The position numbers and the translations under genes were made by a program. A DNA stretch of 64,000 nt from Thiocapsa imhoffii (GTDB lineage: Bacteria; Pseudomonadota; Gammaproteobacteria; Chromatiales; Chromatiaceae). The notes beneath the pieces were generated by a model. That model was not told where the DNA came from, did not search any database, and was given only the letters and a program-made list of their open reading frames with translations. The DNA lies in NCBI RefSeq assembly GCF_016583985.1, contig NZ_NRSD01000001.1, positions 1-64,000 of the forward strand, written 5' to 3'. Positions 47,572 to 56,132 of this stretch are shown here, in pieces. Every line of letters begins with the position of its first letter. Within the stretch, counting starts at the first letter, position 1.

Positions 47572-48583
47572 GGTGCGGGCGCAATCCGGCACGTGCGAGA
47601 TAGAGGCCGACCAAGCCCCAACCGGCGAGACCAATGCCGTATTTCAAGGCCGCGGGGGCGGGCGTGGCCGACCAGAACGCCTCGATCACCGCGGCCAGGA
47701 CGAGCAGGATGGCGGCGCCGCCGACCAGGATCACCGCGTCCCCCGCATGCTCCCGGAGCGCCGCCAAGCGGGTCCGATTGCCGGGCGCGACCAGGGCTTG
47801 GCCGAGCAGCAGCCCCGCGGTGCCGCAGATGACGATCGCCGTCAGTTCGAATGGCCCATGACCGCTGACGAAGGGCCAAAAGGTCGACCCATATCCGAGC
47901 TGCGTCAGATAACCGGCGACCGCGCCGATGTAGAGTGCATTGAAGAGCAAGATGATGAGACTGCCGAGACCCAAGAGCAACCCACCGGCGAAGGTGCGAA
48001 AGCCGATGCCGATGTTGTTCATGATATAGAAACCGAACATGGCGACATCGGTGTCGGCTTGGCGATCCGGGCCGCGCCCAGGATGACGGCGCGCCGGATC
48101 ATAGCTCGCTTCGAGGTCGGCGACCTGGGTGGCGTCCATCAGGCTGTAGACCAGTTGTGGGTCTTGGTGAACGGCGAACGCCATCATGATCATGGGGGCG
48201 TAGAAGACCAGCGCGGCGATCCAGAAGACCCCGTGATGGCGACGCAGCGTCGCCGGGAAGTGGCGCGTCATGAAGTCGAGCGCCGCCGCGCTTGACAGGG
48301 GGCGTCGACGATAGAGGAGTCGATGACCGCGCCGCACGAGTTGTTCGAGCGCCTCGACCAACCCCGGGCTGTAGCCGCGGCCGCGGGCCAGCGCATAGTG
48401 CACGCAGACTTGGCGGTGAAGACGCGGGAACGCGGCCGCGTGAGACCTGGGCCGCGGAAGACGACGACGGGTTCCGGCACGCGCGCTGGTCCCGGCGCGG
48501 GCCCCGGCCTCGAGATGGTCGAGCCAGCGGCGGTACTCGTCCCAGACCTCGGCGTGAGCGATCTCGAAGGCGCGCTGTCTCAT
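47561..48583 (-). CDS. SpoIIM-like (stage II sporulation protein M family) membrane protein
   Basis: The 340-residue protein has a charged cytoplasmic N-terminus and five or so membrane helices. The family signature FGFYIMNNIGIGFRTFAGG is followed by LFNALYIGAVAGYL and SGHGPFELTAIVICG. Members in non-sporulating bacteria have no established role and usually sit with RDD and DUF4129 genes, as here. Confidence 0.88.
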   Translation of the reverse strand: MRQRAFEIAHAEVWDEYRRWLDHLEAGARAGTSARAGTRRRLPRPRSHAAAFPRLHRQVCVHYALARGRGYSPGLVEALEQLVRRGHRLLYRRRPLSSAAALDFMTRHFPATLRRHHGVFWIAALVFYAPMIMMAFAVHQDPQLVYSLMDATQVADLEASYDPARRHPGRGPDRQADTDVAMFGFYIMNNIGIGFRTFAGGLLLGLGSLIILLFNALYIGAVAGYLTQLGYGSTFWPFVSGHGPFELTAIVICGTAGLLLGQALVAPGNRTRLAALREHAGDAVILVGGAAILLVLAAVIEAFWSATPAPAALKYGIGLAGWGLVGLYLARAGLRPHHAA

Positions 48584-48672
48584 GCGTTCGATCGAATGGT
48601 TGGATCCCCGTTCACTCTAGCATCTGGCATCCGTCGTGGGTGGATGAGTCTCGCCGGGGCGGGTCCGACTGG

Positions 48673-49467
48673 TCATGGGGGCGGTTGCGCACCCCGCGGG
48701 TTGGGCTGGGGCAGGGCGGGCGCATCGCCCGCGCCGCTGGCGATCCAAGCGGCCCATCCCTCGACGGCCGCTACGGCGGCGGATCCGCGCAGGCCGTGCG
48801 GTCCGGCGAGAATCTCGGCAAGCTCGCCGCGTCGTGCTGGCGAGAGAGAGCGGCCGCGCTCGGCGAAGGCCAGGATGGCCTGCTGCAGCGCGCTCGGAAG
48901 TCCCGGAGGCGGTCTGCGCGGGGGGACGTCGAGGCCTTGGGCCTGCGGTTGCGGTGGGGTGTGATGGATCACGAGGGTGCCAGCGGCGAGATCCCCGAGT
49001 CGGCGGAAATCACGGTCAACCAGGCAACTGACGAGCCCCACCGCGTAGAGCAGGGGGAGAAAATCGACGACTCGAAGCAGGTTTCGAATCAGGGAGGCCG
49101 AGAGCCCGACGGGGGTGCCATCCTCATGAACGACGGTCAGACCCAGCGCGCGTTTGCCGGGAGTCGCGCCATGGCGCACCTCGTAGAAGACCGGGTACAA
49201 CCACTCTAGCCCGAACAGCAGTAAGAGGAAGATGCCGGCCCCGACCCCGGGAAGGGCCAGCAGGGGCAGTGCGACCACAAGGATGGCAAGGCGGATCAAC
49301 ACGTCGATCACCAGCGCGAGCGCGCGCACCACGGGACCGGCGACCCGCAGGGCGAGATCGATTCCTTCAGGGGTCTCGTGGAAGCGAATGGTGTCGATGC
49401 TCGAAGGCGGGATGCGACGCGCGTCGGGCCTCCCTCCGCACGGCTCCACCGCATCGGTCGCTCTCAC
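48673..49467 (-). CDS. RDD-family membrane protein
   Basis: The 264-residue protein starts at a GTG with GGGAG 4 bases upstream. The RDD domain spans roughly residues 45-165, with helices LIRLAILVVALPLL and IFLLLLFGLEWLYPVF, the segment GATPGKRALGLTVV and DRDFRRLGDLAAGT. A Pro-rich linker leads to a C-terminal helical region. RDD proteins are proposed transport or membrane-scaffold components. It lies 38 bases downstream of the UbiC-like gene. Confidence 0.87.
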   Translation of the reverse strand: MRATDAVEPCGGRPDARRIPPSSIDTIRFHETPEGIDLALRVAGPVVRALALVIDVLIRLAILVVALPLLALPGVGAGIFLLLLFGLEWLYPVFYEVRHGATPGKRALGLTVVHEDGTPVGLSASLIRNLLRVVDFLPLLYAVGLVSCLVDRDFRRLGDLAAGTLVIHHTPPQPQAQGLDVPPRRPPPGLPSALQQAILAFAERGRSLSPARRGELAEILAGPHGLRGSAAVAAVEGWAAWIASGAGDAPALPQPNPRGAQPPP

Positions 49468-49505
49468 CGGTCTCCCACTGGGGGCTCCCGCCGCGGCTCA
49501 GTCAT

Positions 49506-50111
49506 TCAGGCCGCCGCCTCCCCCGCGGCGTAGAGTGCGAGGGGAAAACGCTCGGTGATGAGGATCACGGGGCGGCGCTCGATGATGATGCGATAGGTGC
49601 GACGGACCGCGAGATGGCCCGCGGGATCCGCATCGAGGCCGACGTCGAGGACTTCACGATAGCTTTCCAGACCACTGTCGCGGATCAGGACGCCGATACC
49701 GATCTCGCGATCGATCAGACGTTGCCGCAGATCTTCTGGGATCAACTCGGTGCGAATCTGGGAGCAGGCCGCGGCGAAGCTGCGACCCGAGTCCACGCCG
49801 AGCAGGCGTGCATCACGGATCAGACAGCGGTCGCCTGGTTCGAGATCGATGGCCGGGACGGCCGCCGCGGCCGCTTCGAAGCGCTGAGCGATGGTCTCGA
49901 CGGTCACGGGCTCCCAGAAATAGGCCTCCAGGATCTTGGTCACGGTCCCGTCGGTCACCAAGAGGGCGCGCAGGAAGGGCGGCAGCGCCTGCAGCGACAT
50001 GGGCTCGCCATCGGGCGTTGCGATGGTGCCATCGCGCACGAAGCCGTCGCAGCGAAACGTCGCCTGCGCGGACCCCAGTGCCGGGATGATCCGGCCATCG
50101 TCGCGGCGCAT
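49506..50111 (-). CDS. chorismate lyase-like (UbiC/DUF98-type) protein
   Basis: From ATG 50111, with a strong AAGGAG 8 bases upstream, the protein has 201 residues; the open frame upstream of this is not needed. Segments LPPFLRALLVTDGTVTKILEAYF, LIRDSGLESYREVL and YRIIIERRPVILITERFP resemble the UbiC/chorismate-pyruvate lyase fold, in which the Arg and Glu residues bind the product. I am unsure whether it is a true chorismate lyase; no ubiquinone gene is adjacent. It may head the RDD-SpoIIM-DUF4129-DUF4350 operon. Confidence 0.6.
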   Translation of the reverse strand: MRRDDGRIIPALGSAQATFRCDGFVRDGTIATPDGEPMSLQALPPFLRALLVTDGTVTKILEAYFWEPVTVETIAQRFEAAAAAVPAIDLEPGDRCLIRDARLLGVDSGRSFAAACSQIRTELIPEDLRQRLIDREIGIGVLIRDSGLESYREVLDVGLDADPAGHLAVRRTYRIIIERRPVILITERFPLALYAAGEAAA

Positions 50112-50628
50112 CTGAAGTCTCCTTCGCGGGGGAAGCCGGATCCGAGCCCCAGTCGACTTGGGCCGCGGCAGACACGGGCCGGTGCGAATACGCGCCGGGA
50201 CGGACGCGGGCGACTGTGTCCAGGTGGGGATGATCCCGAGGATCATGGCCTATGATGCACCATGACCGGGCCTGCTTCCACTGGTCATGAGCTACGGTAG
50301 TGTGATGAAGACCGCAACCCGCACCACTCGGGGGCAATCGGAGAAGGGATGTGTTGCATTAATGTAACGTTCTGTGAAAATCTCTTCCGCATCCTCGTCG
50401 CACTCTTGATGCGTCGCTGAATTTGCCTCAATCTTCGCAACAGTCTGCGATGGGCGCTGCTTCAGGTGAGCTGATCGTGAATCCTCAAGCAACAGGGTCG
50501 CAGTCTTGCTCGGAACACTGAGTGTTGCATTCCCGATTCATGGGAAAGCGACACCTCATGTTCGGAAAAACCCGTGTCAATGTGTTATATAAGTATGGCC
50601 TACCGGCCAACCATGGAGATTTAAAACG
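50112..50628. promoter_or_regulatory. divergent intergenic region upstream of lpp and the UbiC-like gene
   Basis: No convincing ORF is seen. The lpp-proximal part is AT-richer than its surroundings. A TTATAT/TATATA -10-like site lies at 50585-50591, but no good -35 hexamer is visible 17 bases upstream. GGAG at about 50615 serves as the lpp ribosome site. A short inverted repeat (CATGACC...GGTCATG) lies near 50260-50290. The long 5' region may carry control elements for lpp, but none is recognisable. Confidence 0.4.
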
Positions 50629-50826
50629 ATGACCAAGATCGTCAAGCTCGCCTCTCTGTCCGCAGCCGCCGTCCTCGGTGTCGCGCTGCTCGGCGGTTGC
50701 ACGACCGACCAGACCGCGCGTGACATGGCTCAGCAAGCCATGGACACTGCCAACAGTGCCCAGGCATGCTGCAATGCCAACACCGAACGTCTCGACCGCA
50801 TGTATCAGAAGATCATGGGCAAGTAA
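50629..50826 (+). CDS. lpp: Lpp/OprI-type outer membrane lipoprotein
   Basis: This 65-residue protein has a signal peptide ending in the lipobox LLGGC with C24 as the lipidated residue. The short mature helix has the alanine/heptad pattern of Lpp (DMAQQAMDTANSAQA) and ends in K65. In E. coli the terminal Lys of Lpp is joined to peptidoglycan by L,D-transpeptidases, and such an enzyme gene converges on this one. Unusual are two adjacent cysteines (C47, C48) in the mature helix. A GGAG site lies 10 bases before the ATG. A terminator follows at 50838. Confidence 0.88.
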   Translation: MTKIVKLASLSAAAVLGVALLGGCTTDQTARDMAQQAMDTANSAQACCNANTERLDRMYQKIMGK

Positions 50827-51761
50827 GAGCCGTTGCGCCGGCTTCCCACGACTTGTGGGACGCCGGTGTTTTCTCGAATCGCCTTCTCCACCGCACGCCA
50901 ATCGATCGTCAGGCCTTCGGTGTCCGCAATGGCTTCGGGCACAATCGAACGTGCCGGCTTCGGCGCCACGTCCTCCTCCAGGTGGACCTCCAGATAAAGA
51001 TCATTGCCCCGCCAACCGAATTTATAGGGTTGGTCGACGATGGTCACCTGGGTGTCTACGTTGACCAGTCCGAACAACTCCTCGACCCCCTCTGGATACA
51101 TCCGGATGCAGCCCGCGCTCGAGCGCATCCCCAGCCCCCACGGCTTGTTGGTGCCATGGATCAGATAACTGCGCGCGCTGAGCCGCATCGCACGATGACC
51201 GAGCGGATTGTCATCCCCAGGCGGCACCACGGCCGGCAAGACCTTGCCTCGTGACAGATAATCGGCCCGCACGGAGGCCGGCGGCGTCCAGGTTGGGTCC
51301 TTGACCTTCTCGACGATCGAGAAGGTGCCGAGGGGCGTGTCCCAGCCTTCGCGACCGATGCTGATGGCATAGGTGCGCACTTCGTTGGGGTTGTCGGGTG
51401 GGTAGTAGTAGAGCCGTTTCTCGGCGCGATTCATCACCAGGCCGGTGCGCGGGGCATCGGGCAGGATGTAGAAGCTTGGGACCAGGACCTCGGTGCCATC
51501 GCCCGGCAGCCACATATCCACATTGGGATTGGCTTGACGCATGTCGTCCCATCCCTGATTGTTGTGGCGCGCCACATCGAGCAGGGTGTCGCCACCACGG
51601 GTCGTGAAATAGAAGGGGAAGCCAATCACACTGTCGCCCGGGTTTTCGAGTTGGTAGGTTGCGGCGAGTGCGGGTGCAACCAGACCCGATCCGAGGGATG
51701 CCAAGAGGACGATCGCGGCGAGCTGCGCGCGAGTCGAGATCAGGATGCTGATTCCGGCCAT
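50805..51761 (-). CDS. L,D-transpeptidase (ErfK/YbiS/YcfS/YnhG type)
   Basis: The start is taken at ATG 51761 (MAGISILIST), which gives a normal signal peptide cleaved after APALA; ATG 51782 is an alternative. The 318-residue precursor has a LysM-like segment (TTRGGDTLLDVARHNNQGWDDM) and the YkuD catalytic domain with HGTNKPWGLG and the nucleophile Cys in SSAGCIRMYPE. This type cross-links peptidoglycan or attaches Lpp. The convergent neighbour is an Lpp-like gene overlapping by 22 bases, which favours the Lpp-anchoring role. Confidence 0.9.
   Translation of the reverse strand: MAGISILISTRAQLAAIVLLASLGSGLVAPALAATYQLENPGDSVIGFPFYFTTRGGDTLLDVARHNNQGWDDMRQANPNVDMWLPGDGTEVLVPSFYILPDAPRTGLVMNRAEKRLYYYPPDNPNEVRTYAISIGREGWDTPLGTFSIVEKVKDPTWTPPASVRADYLSRGKVLPAVVPPGDDNPLGHRAMRLSARSYLIHGTNKPWGLGMRSSAGCIRMYPEGVEELFGLVNVDTQVTIVDQPYKFGWRGNDLYLEVHLEEDVAPKPARSIVPEAIADTEGLTIDWRAVEKAIRENTGVPQVVGSRRNGSYLPMIF
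50838..50872 (+). terminator. intrinsic terminator of lpp inside the ldt coding end
   Basis: A hairpin with outer stem CCGGC/GCCGG and inner stem TCCCAC/GTGGGA, separated by a single mismatch and closed by a 5-base loop, is followed by TGTTTTC. It lies 11 bases after the lpp stop and within the last coding part of the convergent L,D-transpeptidase gene. It therefore serves lpp while encoding protein on the other strand. Confidence 0.85.
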
Positions 51762-51788
51762 GTCCGTACCTAACGTCGTCATTTAAAG

Positions 51789-53840
51789 ATGAAAAAACAG
51801 TCGCGATTGTCGCACGTCCGCAACATCGGTGTCGCCGCGCATGTCGATGCGGGCAAGACGACCCTGACCGAGCGGATCCTCTTCTACACCGGTGCATCCT
51901 ACAAGATCGGAGAGGTGCACGATGGCGCGGCGCACATGGATTATCTCGCCGAGGAGCAGCGACACGGCATCACCATTACGGCGGCCGTGACCAAGGCCCC
52001 CTGGCGCGATCACCTGCTCCAGATCATCGACACCCCCGGTCATGTCGATTTCACCATCGAGGTCGAGCGCGCGATGCGCGTGCTCGATGGGTGCGTGCTG
52101 GTCCTCGATGGCGTGCGCGGGGTCGAGTCTCAGACCGAGACAGTCTGGCGTCAACGGTCACGGTTTCAATTGCCCGCGCTCGCGTTCGTGAACAAGATGG
52201 ATCGCCCCGGCGCGGACTATCGCCGAGCCCTTGCGGCGATTCGCCAGCGCCTCGCGATCGAGCCGATCGCGATCACCTACCCCTTGCCTGAGCAGGGCTG
52301 CGTGGTGGATTTGATCGACCGAACGCGGATTGGTTTCGTGGGTGAGCAGGGCGAGACCCTGGTGTGCGAACCCTGCCCCGCGCCCCTGTGGGACGACCTC
52401 GCGGATCTGCGTGAGTCACTCTATTTGGCCGCCGCGGAACTGGATGAATCGCTCGCCGATAGCGTGCTCGCCGGCGAGATCCCGCAACCGCGGGCCCTGC
52501 GTGCCGCCCTCAGGCGTGGGGTGCTCCGCGGTCGCTTCTGTCTGTGTTTTGGTGGCAGCGCGCTGCGCAATGTGGGGGTGCAGCCACTCATGGATGGCAT
52601 CGTCGACTATCTTCCCGCGCCACTCGATCGCCCGCCGGCGGTTGCGACCACGCCCGCGGGCGAGCCGGTGCCCGTGGCCATGGTGACCGACGGGCCACTC
52701 GCTGCCTTGGCCTTCAAGGTCCAACTCTGGGAGGGGCGTCGGCATGTCTTCGCGCGTCTCTACCGCGGGGTTCTGCGGCCCGGTCAGACGATCGCCTTTG
52801 CGACCCCATCGGGTGCGATCCAGCGCGAGCAGGTGGCACGTCTGTTCGATGTGGATGCGGGCAAAAAGACGCGGATCGAGCAGGCGCGGGCTGGTGAGAT
52901 CGTGCTCTTAGCCGGGCTGCGGCATGCCGCGACCGGGGACACCCTCTGCGACCCCGACCAGCTCGTGTGCTTGGAACGGATCGATACGCGCGCCCCCGTG
53001 CTGGGGCTCGCGATCGAACCCGCGGCCGGGACCGACGAGGAGAAGCTGCTCGAGGTGCTCGATAAGGTTCAACAGGAAGATCCGACCCTGCGCGTGGAGG
53101 AGGATCCCGAAACCGGTCAGCGTTTGATCCGGGGCATGGGCGAGCTGCATCTGCAGATCGTGTTGGAACGCATCGAACGTGAGTTCGGCGTGCGGGTGCG
53201 CAGCGGTCGCCCGGCCGTGGCGACGCGTGAAACCATTCGGCGCGCGGCGTCCGCTCAGGTGCTCTTTGCCCCACCACCGAATCCGGATCGCCGTCAGCTG
53301 GATTTGATGGCTCGAGTTGGGCTCGAGGTGAGCCCCTTAACGCGGGGCGCGGGCGAACCGATCGGGTGGGAGGCCACGATTGTCCCGGCTGGCGCGGAAC
53401 TCTCCGCGGCGCAACGCGCGGCCGTGGAGCAGTCGCTGCGTGCGACCTTGGCCGCCGGACCCTTGCTCGCCGCCCCGGTCGAGGATGTGCGGGTGGGTCT
53501 GCGTGAGATCGAATTGTTTGGCCCCGGATCGACACCCGAGGCCCTCGCCGCGGCGGCGGCCAAGGCACTGCGCCAGGCGCTCGAGGCGGCCGACCCCGTC
53601 GCCATGTATCCCGTCATGCGGGTCGAGGTGGTGATTCCCGAAGGCAATCTCGGCACCGTCCTCGGGGATCTGCAGGCGCGTCACGCGCTGATCGGCGGGA
53701 CCGAACGGAGCGGCGACATGGTCGCCCTTCACGCCGAGGCTCCCCTGGAGGTCCTACTGGGCTACACCACGACGCTGCGGAGCCTGACGCAGGGTCGTGG
53801 GCACTTTAGTATGGAATTCGCCCGCTTCGATCGGGCCTGA
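51789..53840 (+). CDS. elongation factor G paralogue (EF-G2 type)
   Basis: The 683-residue GTPase has all five EF-G domains: G1 AAHVDAGKTTLTER, switch II DTPGHVDF and NKMDRPGADY in the G domain, then GMGELHLQIVLERIEREF and a C-terminal domain with GNLGTVLGDLQARHALI. It stands alone, not in a str operon with rpsL, rpsG and tufA, and many positions differ from canonical EF-G, so a paralogue is likely. Its start is 27 bases from the divergent L,D-transpeptidase start. No clear Shine-Dalgarno sequence is visible. Confidence 0.88.
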   Translation: MKKQSRLSHVRNIGVAAHVDAGKTTLTERILFYTGASYKIGEVHDGAAHMDYLAEEQRHGITITAAVTKAPWRDHLLQIIDTPGHVDFTIEVERAMRVLDGCVLVLDGVRGVESQTETVWRQRSRFQLPALAFVNKMDRPGADYRRALAAIRQRLAIEPIAITYPLPEQGCVVDLIDRTRIGFVGEQGETLVCEPCPAPLWDDLADLRESLYLAAAELDESLADSVLAGEIPQPRALRAALRRGVLRGRFCLCFGGSALRNVGVQPLMDGIVDYLPAPLDRPPAVATTPAGEPVPVAMVTDGPLAALAFKVQLWEGRRHVFARLYRGVLRPGQTIAFATPSGAIQREQVARLFDVDAGKKTRIEQARAGEIVLLAGLRHAATGDTLCDPDQLVCLERIDTRAPVLGLAIEPAAGTDEEKLLEVLDKVQQEDPTLRVEEDPETGQRLIRGMGELHLQIVLERIEREFGVRVRSGRPAVATRETIRRAASAQVLFAPPPNPDRRQLDLMARVGLEVSPLTRGAGEPIGWEATIVPAGAELSAAQRAAVEQSLRATLAAGPLLAAPVEDVRVGLREIELFGPGSTPEALAAAAAKALRQALEAADPVAMYPVMRVEVVIPEGNLGTVLGDLQARHALIGGTERSGDMVALHAEAPLEVLLGYTTTLRSLTQGRGHFSMEFARFDRA

Positions 53841-53904
53841 GGTGATCTGGTTCACGCCAGGGCGGCCCGTTCGATCCGCCGCGGGCAAGCTACAAGGGCC
53901 GGCC

Positions 53905-54468
53905 CTAGGATTTGAGGCGTCGTGGTCGTGTGATCGACATCAACTGACCACTGCCCGAAGGCAGTTCATCCCACAGCTCCGGCATTTCCAGGCGCGCGAC
54001 CGTGGCGGTGGGGAGCAACTTCCCGTCCTCGGGGAACTCGAGATCCTCTCCGACCAAATGAAGCAGGAGCTGCTCCAGTCCGGGGTTGTGGCCGATCAGG
54101 AGCACCAGGGTGGCCTGATCCGGGCAGCGTGCGAGCACTTGGAGAAGCGTTGGAACGTCAGCCTCGTAGATGGCGGCGTCCCACATGATCTGCTTCTTCT
54201 TGATGTCGAGGCATTTGCACACTTTTGAAGCCGTTTGGCGCGCGCGCTCGGCGGGGGAACTGACGACGACATCAGGCACCAGACCCTCGCGATAGAGCCA
54301 GGCACCGACCTTGGGGGCATCCGTCTTGCCGCGCTTGGCCAGCGGACGATCGAAGTCGCTCGTCGCGTTGGAGTGCCAATCCGATTTGGCGTGCCGCAAG
54401 ATGAGCAGTTCGCGAGGCATGGAAAAAAAAGGGTCGGCGTAACTCAAGTCGGTGGTCATTGGCGCCAT
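53905..54468 (-). CDS. sixA: SixA-like phosphohistidine phosphatase
   Basis: This histidine-phosphatase-fold protein has the RHG-type motif LLILRHAKSDW and the second His in LVLLIGHNPGLEQLL. SixA removes phosphate from histidine in phosphotransfer proteins. ATG 54468 has GGAAG 7 bases upstream and is taken as the start; the family normally begins at the later ATG 54420 (MPRELLILRHAK), which has no ribosome site. The length is 187 or 171 residues accordingly. Confidence 0.85.
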   Translation of the reverse strand: MAPMTTDLSYADPFFSMPRELLILRHAKSDWHSNATSDFDRPLAKRGKTDAPKVGAWLYREGLVPDVVVSSPAERARQTASKVCKCLDIKKKQIMWDAAIYEADVPTLLQVLARCPDQATLVLLIGHNPGLEQLLLHLVGEDLEFPEDGKLLPTATVARLEMPELWDELPSGSGQLMSITRPRRLKS

Positions 54469-54646
54469 GGTCGATCTTCCATCAGCTTTTAACATATCTG
54501 TCATCGTCAAGGAAATGACGATGATGCAGTCCGGTCAGCTGCTGCTGGATCGCCAGGTGCCGCGGTGCGGGTGGATGGTGGCTGTTGAAATGGACCCAGC
54601 GATGCGGGAGCCCGGCGCACCGGAACGCCCCGTCGCCACCGACCGC

Positions 54647-55522
54647 TCAGCGGATCTCGGCGAGCAGTTGGTCGATCATGCGCTGGGCCTGGGCGCGATA
54701 GCCGCCACCGAATAGGTTGAGATGATTGAGGACGTGATAGAGGTTGTAGAGCACCTTGCGGGTGGCAAACTCCGGCGGGAGCGGCCAGGCCGCACGATAG
54801 GCGGCGTGGAAGCCGGAGCCGAAGCCACCGAACAGCTCGGTCATGGCGAGATCGGTTTCACGATCGCCATAGTAAACCGCCGGGTCGAACAGCACCGGCT
54901 CGCCATCTGGCAGTGCACCGATGTTGCCGCCCCAGAGGTCACCGTGCAGCAGTGAGGCGGGCGGATGATGCCCGATCAGGGCGGAGAGTCCGAGCAGCAA
55001 GCGCTCTCCTGCCGCGCCCAAGTCGCGGCCATGACCATTCTGAACCGCTCGCTCCAGTTGAAAGCCGAGTCGGTGATCGCGCCAGAATGACACCCAGTCC
55101 GGTGCCCAGTGGTTGTGCTGTGGGGTCGAGCCGATGGTGTTGTCGCGATGCCAGCCGTAGCCTGTCGCGGTGTTGCGATGCAGTTGCGCCAACCCCTCAC
55201 CGGCGCGCGCGGGATCGAGACGTCCGCTGAGATCGCAATGCGTCATGACGAGATAAGCCTGCGCGTCCGTGGTTCCGCAGCAAATCGGCGTTGGCACACG
55301 GATGGCGGCTGCTTGACCCAAGGCCTCGAGACCGGCCGCTTCGGCCTCGAACATGGATAATCGCTCAGCGCTGTTGAGCTTGACGAAGTAGCTGCTGTCC
55401 GCGCTGCTGAGGACGACCGCCCGATTGATGCAGCCCCCACCGACGTTCAAGTGACGCCTGAGCTTGAAGGGCTGCCCCGTTGCGCGTTCGATTGCCCGCG
55501 CGAGCGGCTCCAGATCAGTCAT
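54647..55522 (-). CDS. fructosamine kinase-family protein
   Basis: From ATG 55522 (MTDLEPLARAIERATG) the protein has about 291 residues. The kinase-like fold shows GGGCINRAVVL, YFVKLNS, the catalytic loop LLHGDLWGGNIG and VLFDPAVYYGDRETDLAM. Fructosamine and ribulosamine kinases phosphorylate glycated amino groups, leading to protein deglycation. The start overlaps the upstream HNH gene by 8 bases, so the two are cotranscribed. Confidence 0.9.
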   Translation of the reverse strand: MTDLEPLARAIERATGQPFKLRRHLNVGGGCINRAVVLSSADSSYFVKLNSAERLSMFEAEAAGLEALGQAAAIRVPTPICCGTTDAQAYLVMTHCDLSGRLDPARAGEGLAQLHRNTATGYGWHRDNTIGSTPQHNHWAPDWVSFWRDHRLGFQLERAVQNGHGRDLGAAGERLLLGLSALIGHHPPASLLHGDLWGGNIGALPDGEPVLFDPAVYYGDRETDLAMTELFGGFGSGFHAAYRAAWPLPPEFATRKVLYNLYHVLNHLNLFGGGYRAQAQRMIDQLLAEIR

Positions 55523-56132
55523 GCACGGCCTCGTGCAGGCCGCGTGCAATGCGCCGGTGCAGGGGGCTGGAGCGAGGGAAATGGGCGCGCAGGAAGCTCA
55601 TCTGATCCGCCAGGACATGCCGGCCCATGAGATAGATGTACTCGGCGTGCGTGGGGGTGAAGGGAACGGCGAGCAGCTCCATGCCAGCCGCTTCGGGCGT
55701 GCGCCCGGCCTTGTCATTGTTGCAGCGAATACAGGCGGTGACGACATTGTTCCAGACATCCTTGCCGCCCCGACTGGTTGGGCGCACATGGTCGCGCGAG
55801 AGGTGCCGCGGCGAGAGACGGGTCCCGCAGTACATGCACATGTGGTCGTCGCGATGGAACAGGGTGCGGTTCGACAAGGGCGGTGCATAATCGTCCTTGA
55901 GTTTGGCCAGGGTGTGATGGGTGCCATAGGTGGCGATGATGGAGTGGATCTCCAGCCGACTTTGGCGGTGCGTGTTCGCATTGATCCCGCCTCGCAACAC
56001 GAAGAGTGGATCGCCGCAGGCATAGGCGACCTGCTCGAGGAAATAGAGCCGGGCGGCGACTCGGTAGTCAATCCACTCCATTGGCATGCCAGCCAGATCC
56101 GTCCGCAGAACTTGTTGATTCAATGACAACAT
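55515..56132 (-). CDS. HNH endonuclease-domain protein
   Basis: The 205-residue protein has a zinc-binding HNH core in residues about 98-145. It contains CMYCG and CIRCNNDKAGRTP as two zinc knuckles, with SRDHVRPTSRGGKDVWNN as the catalytic His and Asn strand. This is the widespread chromosomal HNH group whose role is not established; it is not obviously part of a defence system here. It is translated ahead of the fructosamine kinase gene with an 8-base overlap. Confidence 0.85.
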   Translation of the reverse strand: MLSLNQQVLRTDLAGMPMEWIDYRVAARLYFLEQVAYACGDPLFVLRGGINANTHRQSRLEIHSIIATYGTHHTLAKLKDDYAPPLSNRTLFHRDDHMCMYCGTRLSPRHLSRDHVRPTSRGGKDVWNNVVTACIRCNNDKAGRTPEAAGMELLAVPFTPTHAEYIYLMGRHVLADQMSFLRAHFPRSSPLHRRIARGLHEAVHD

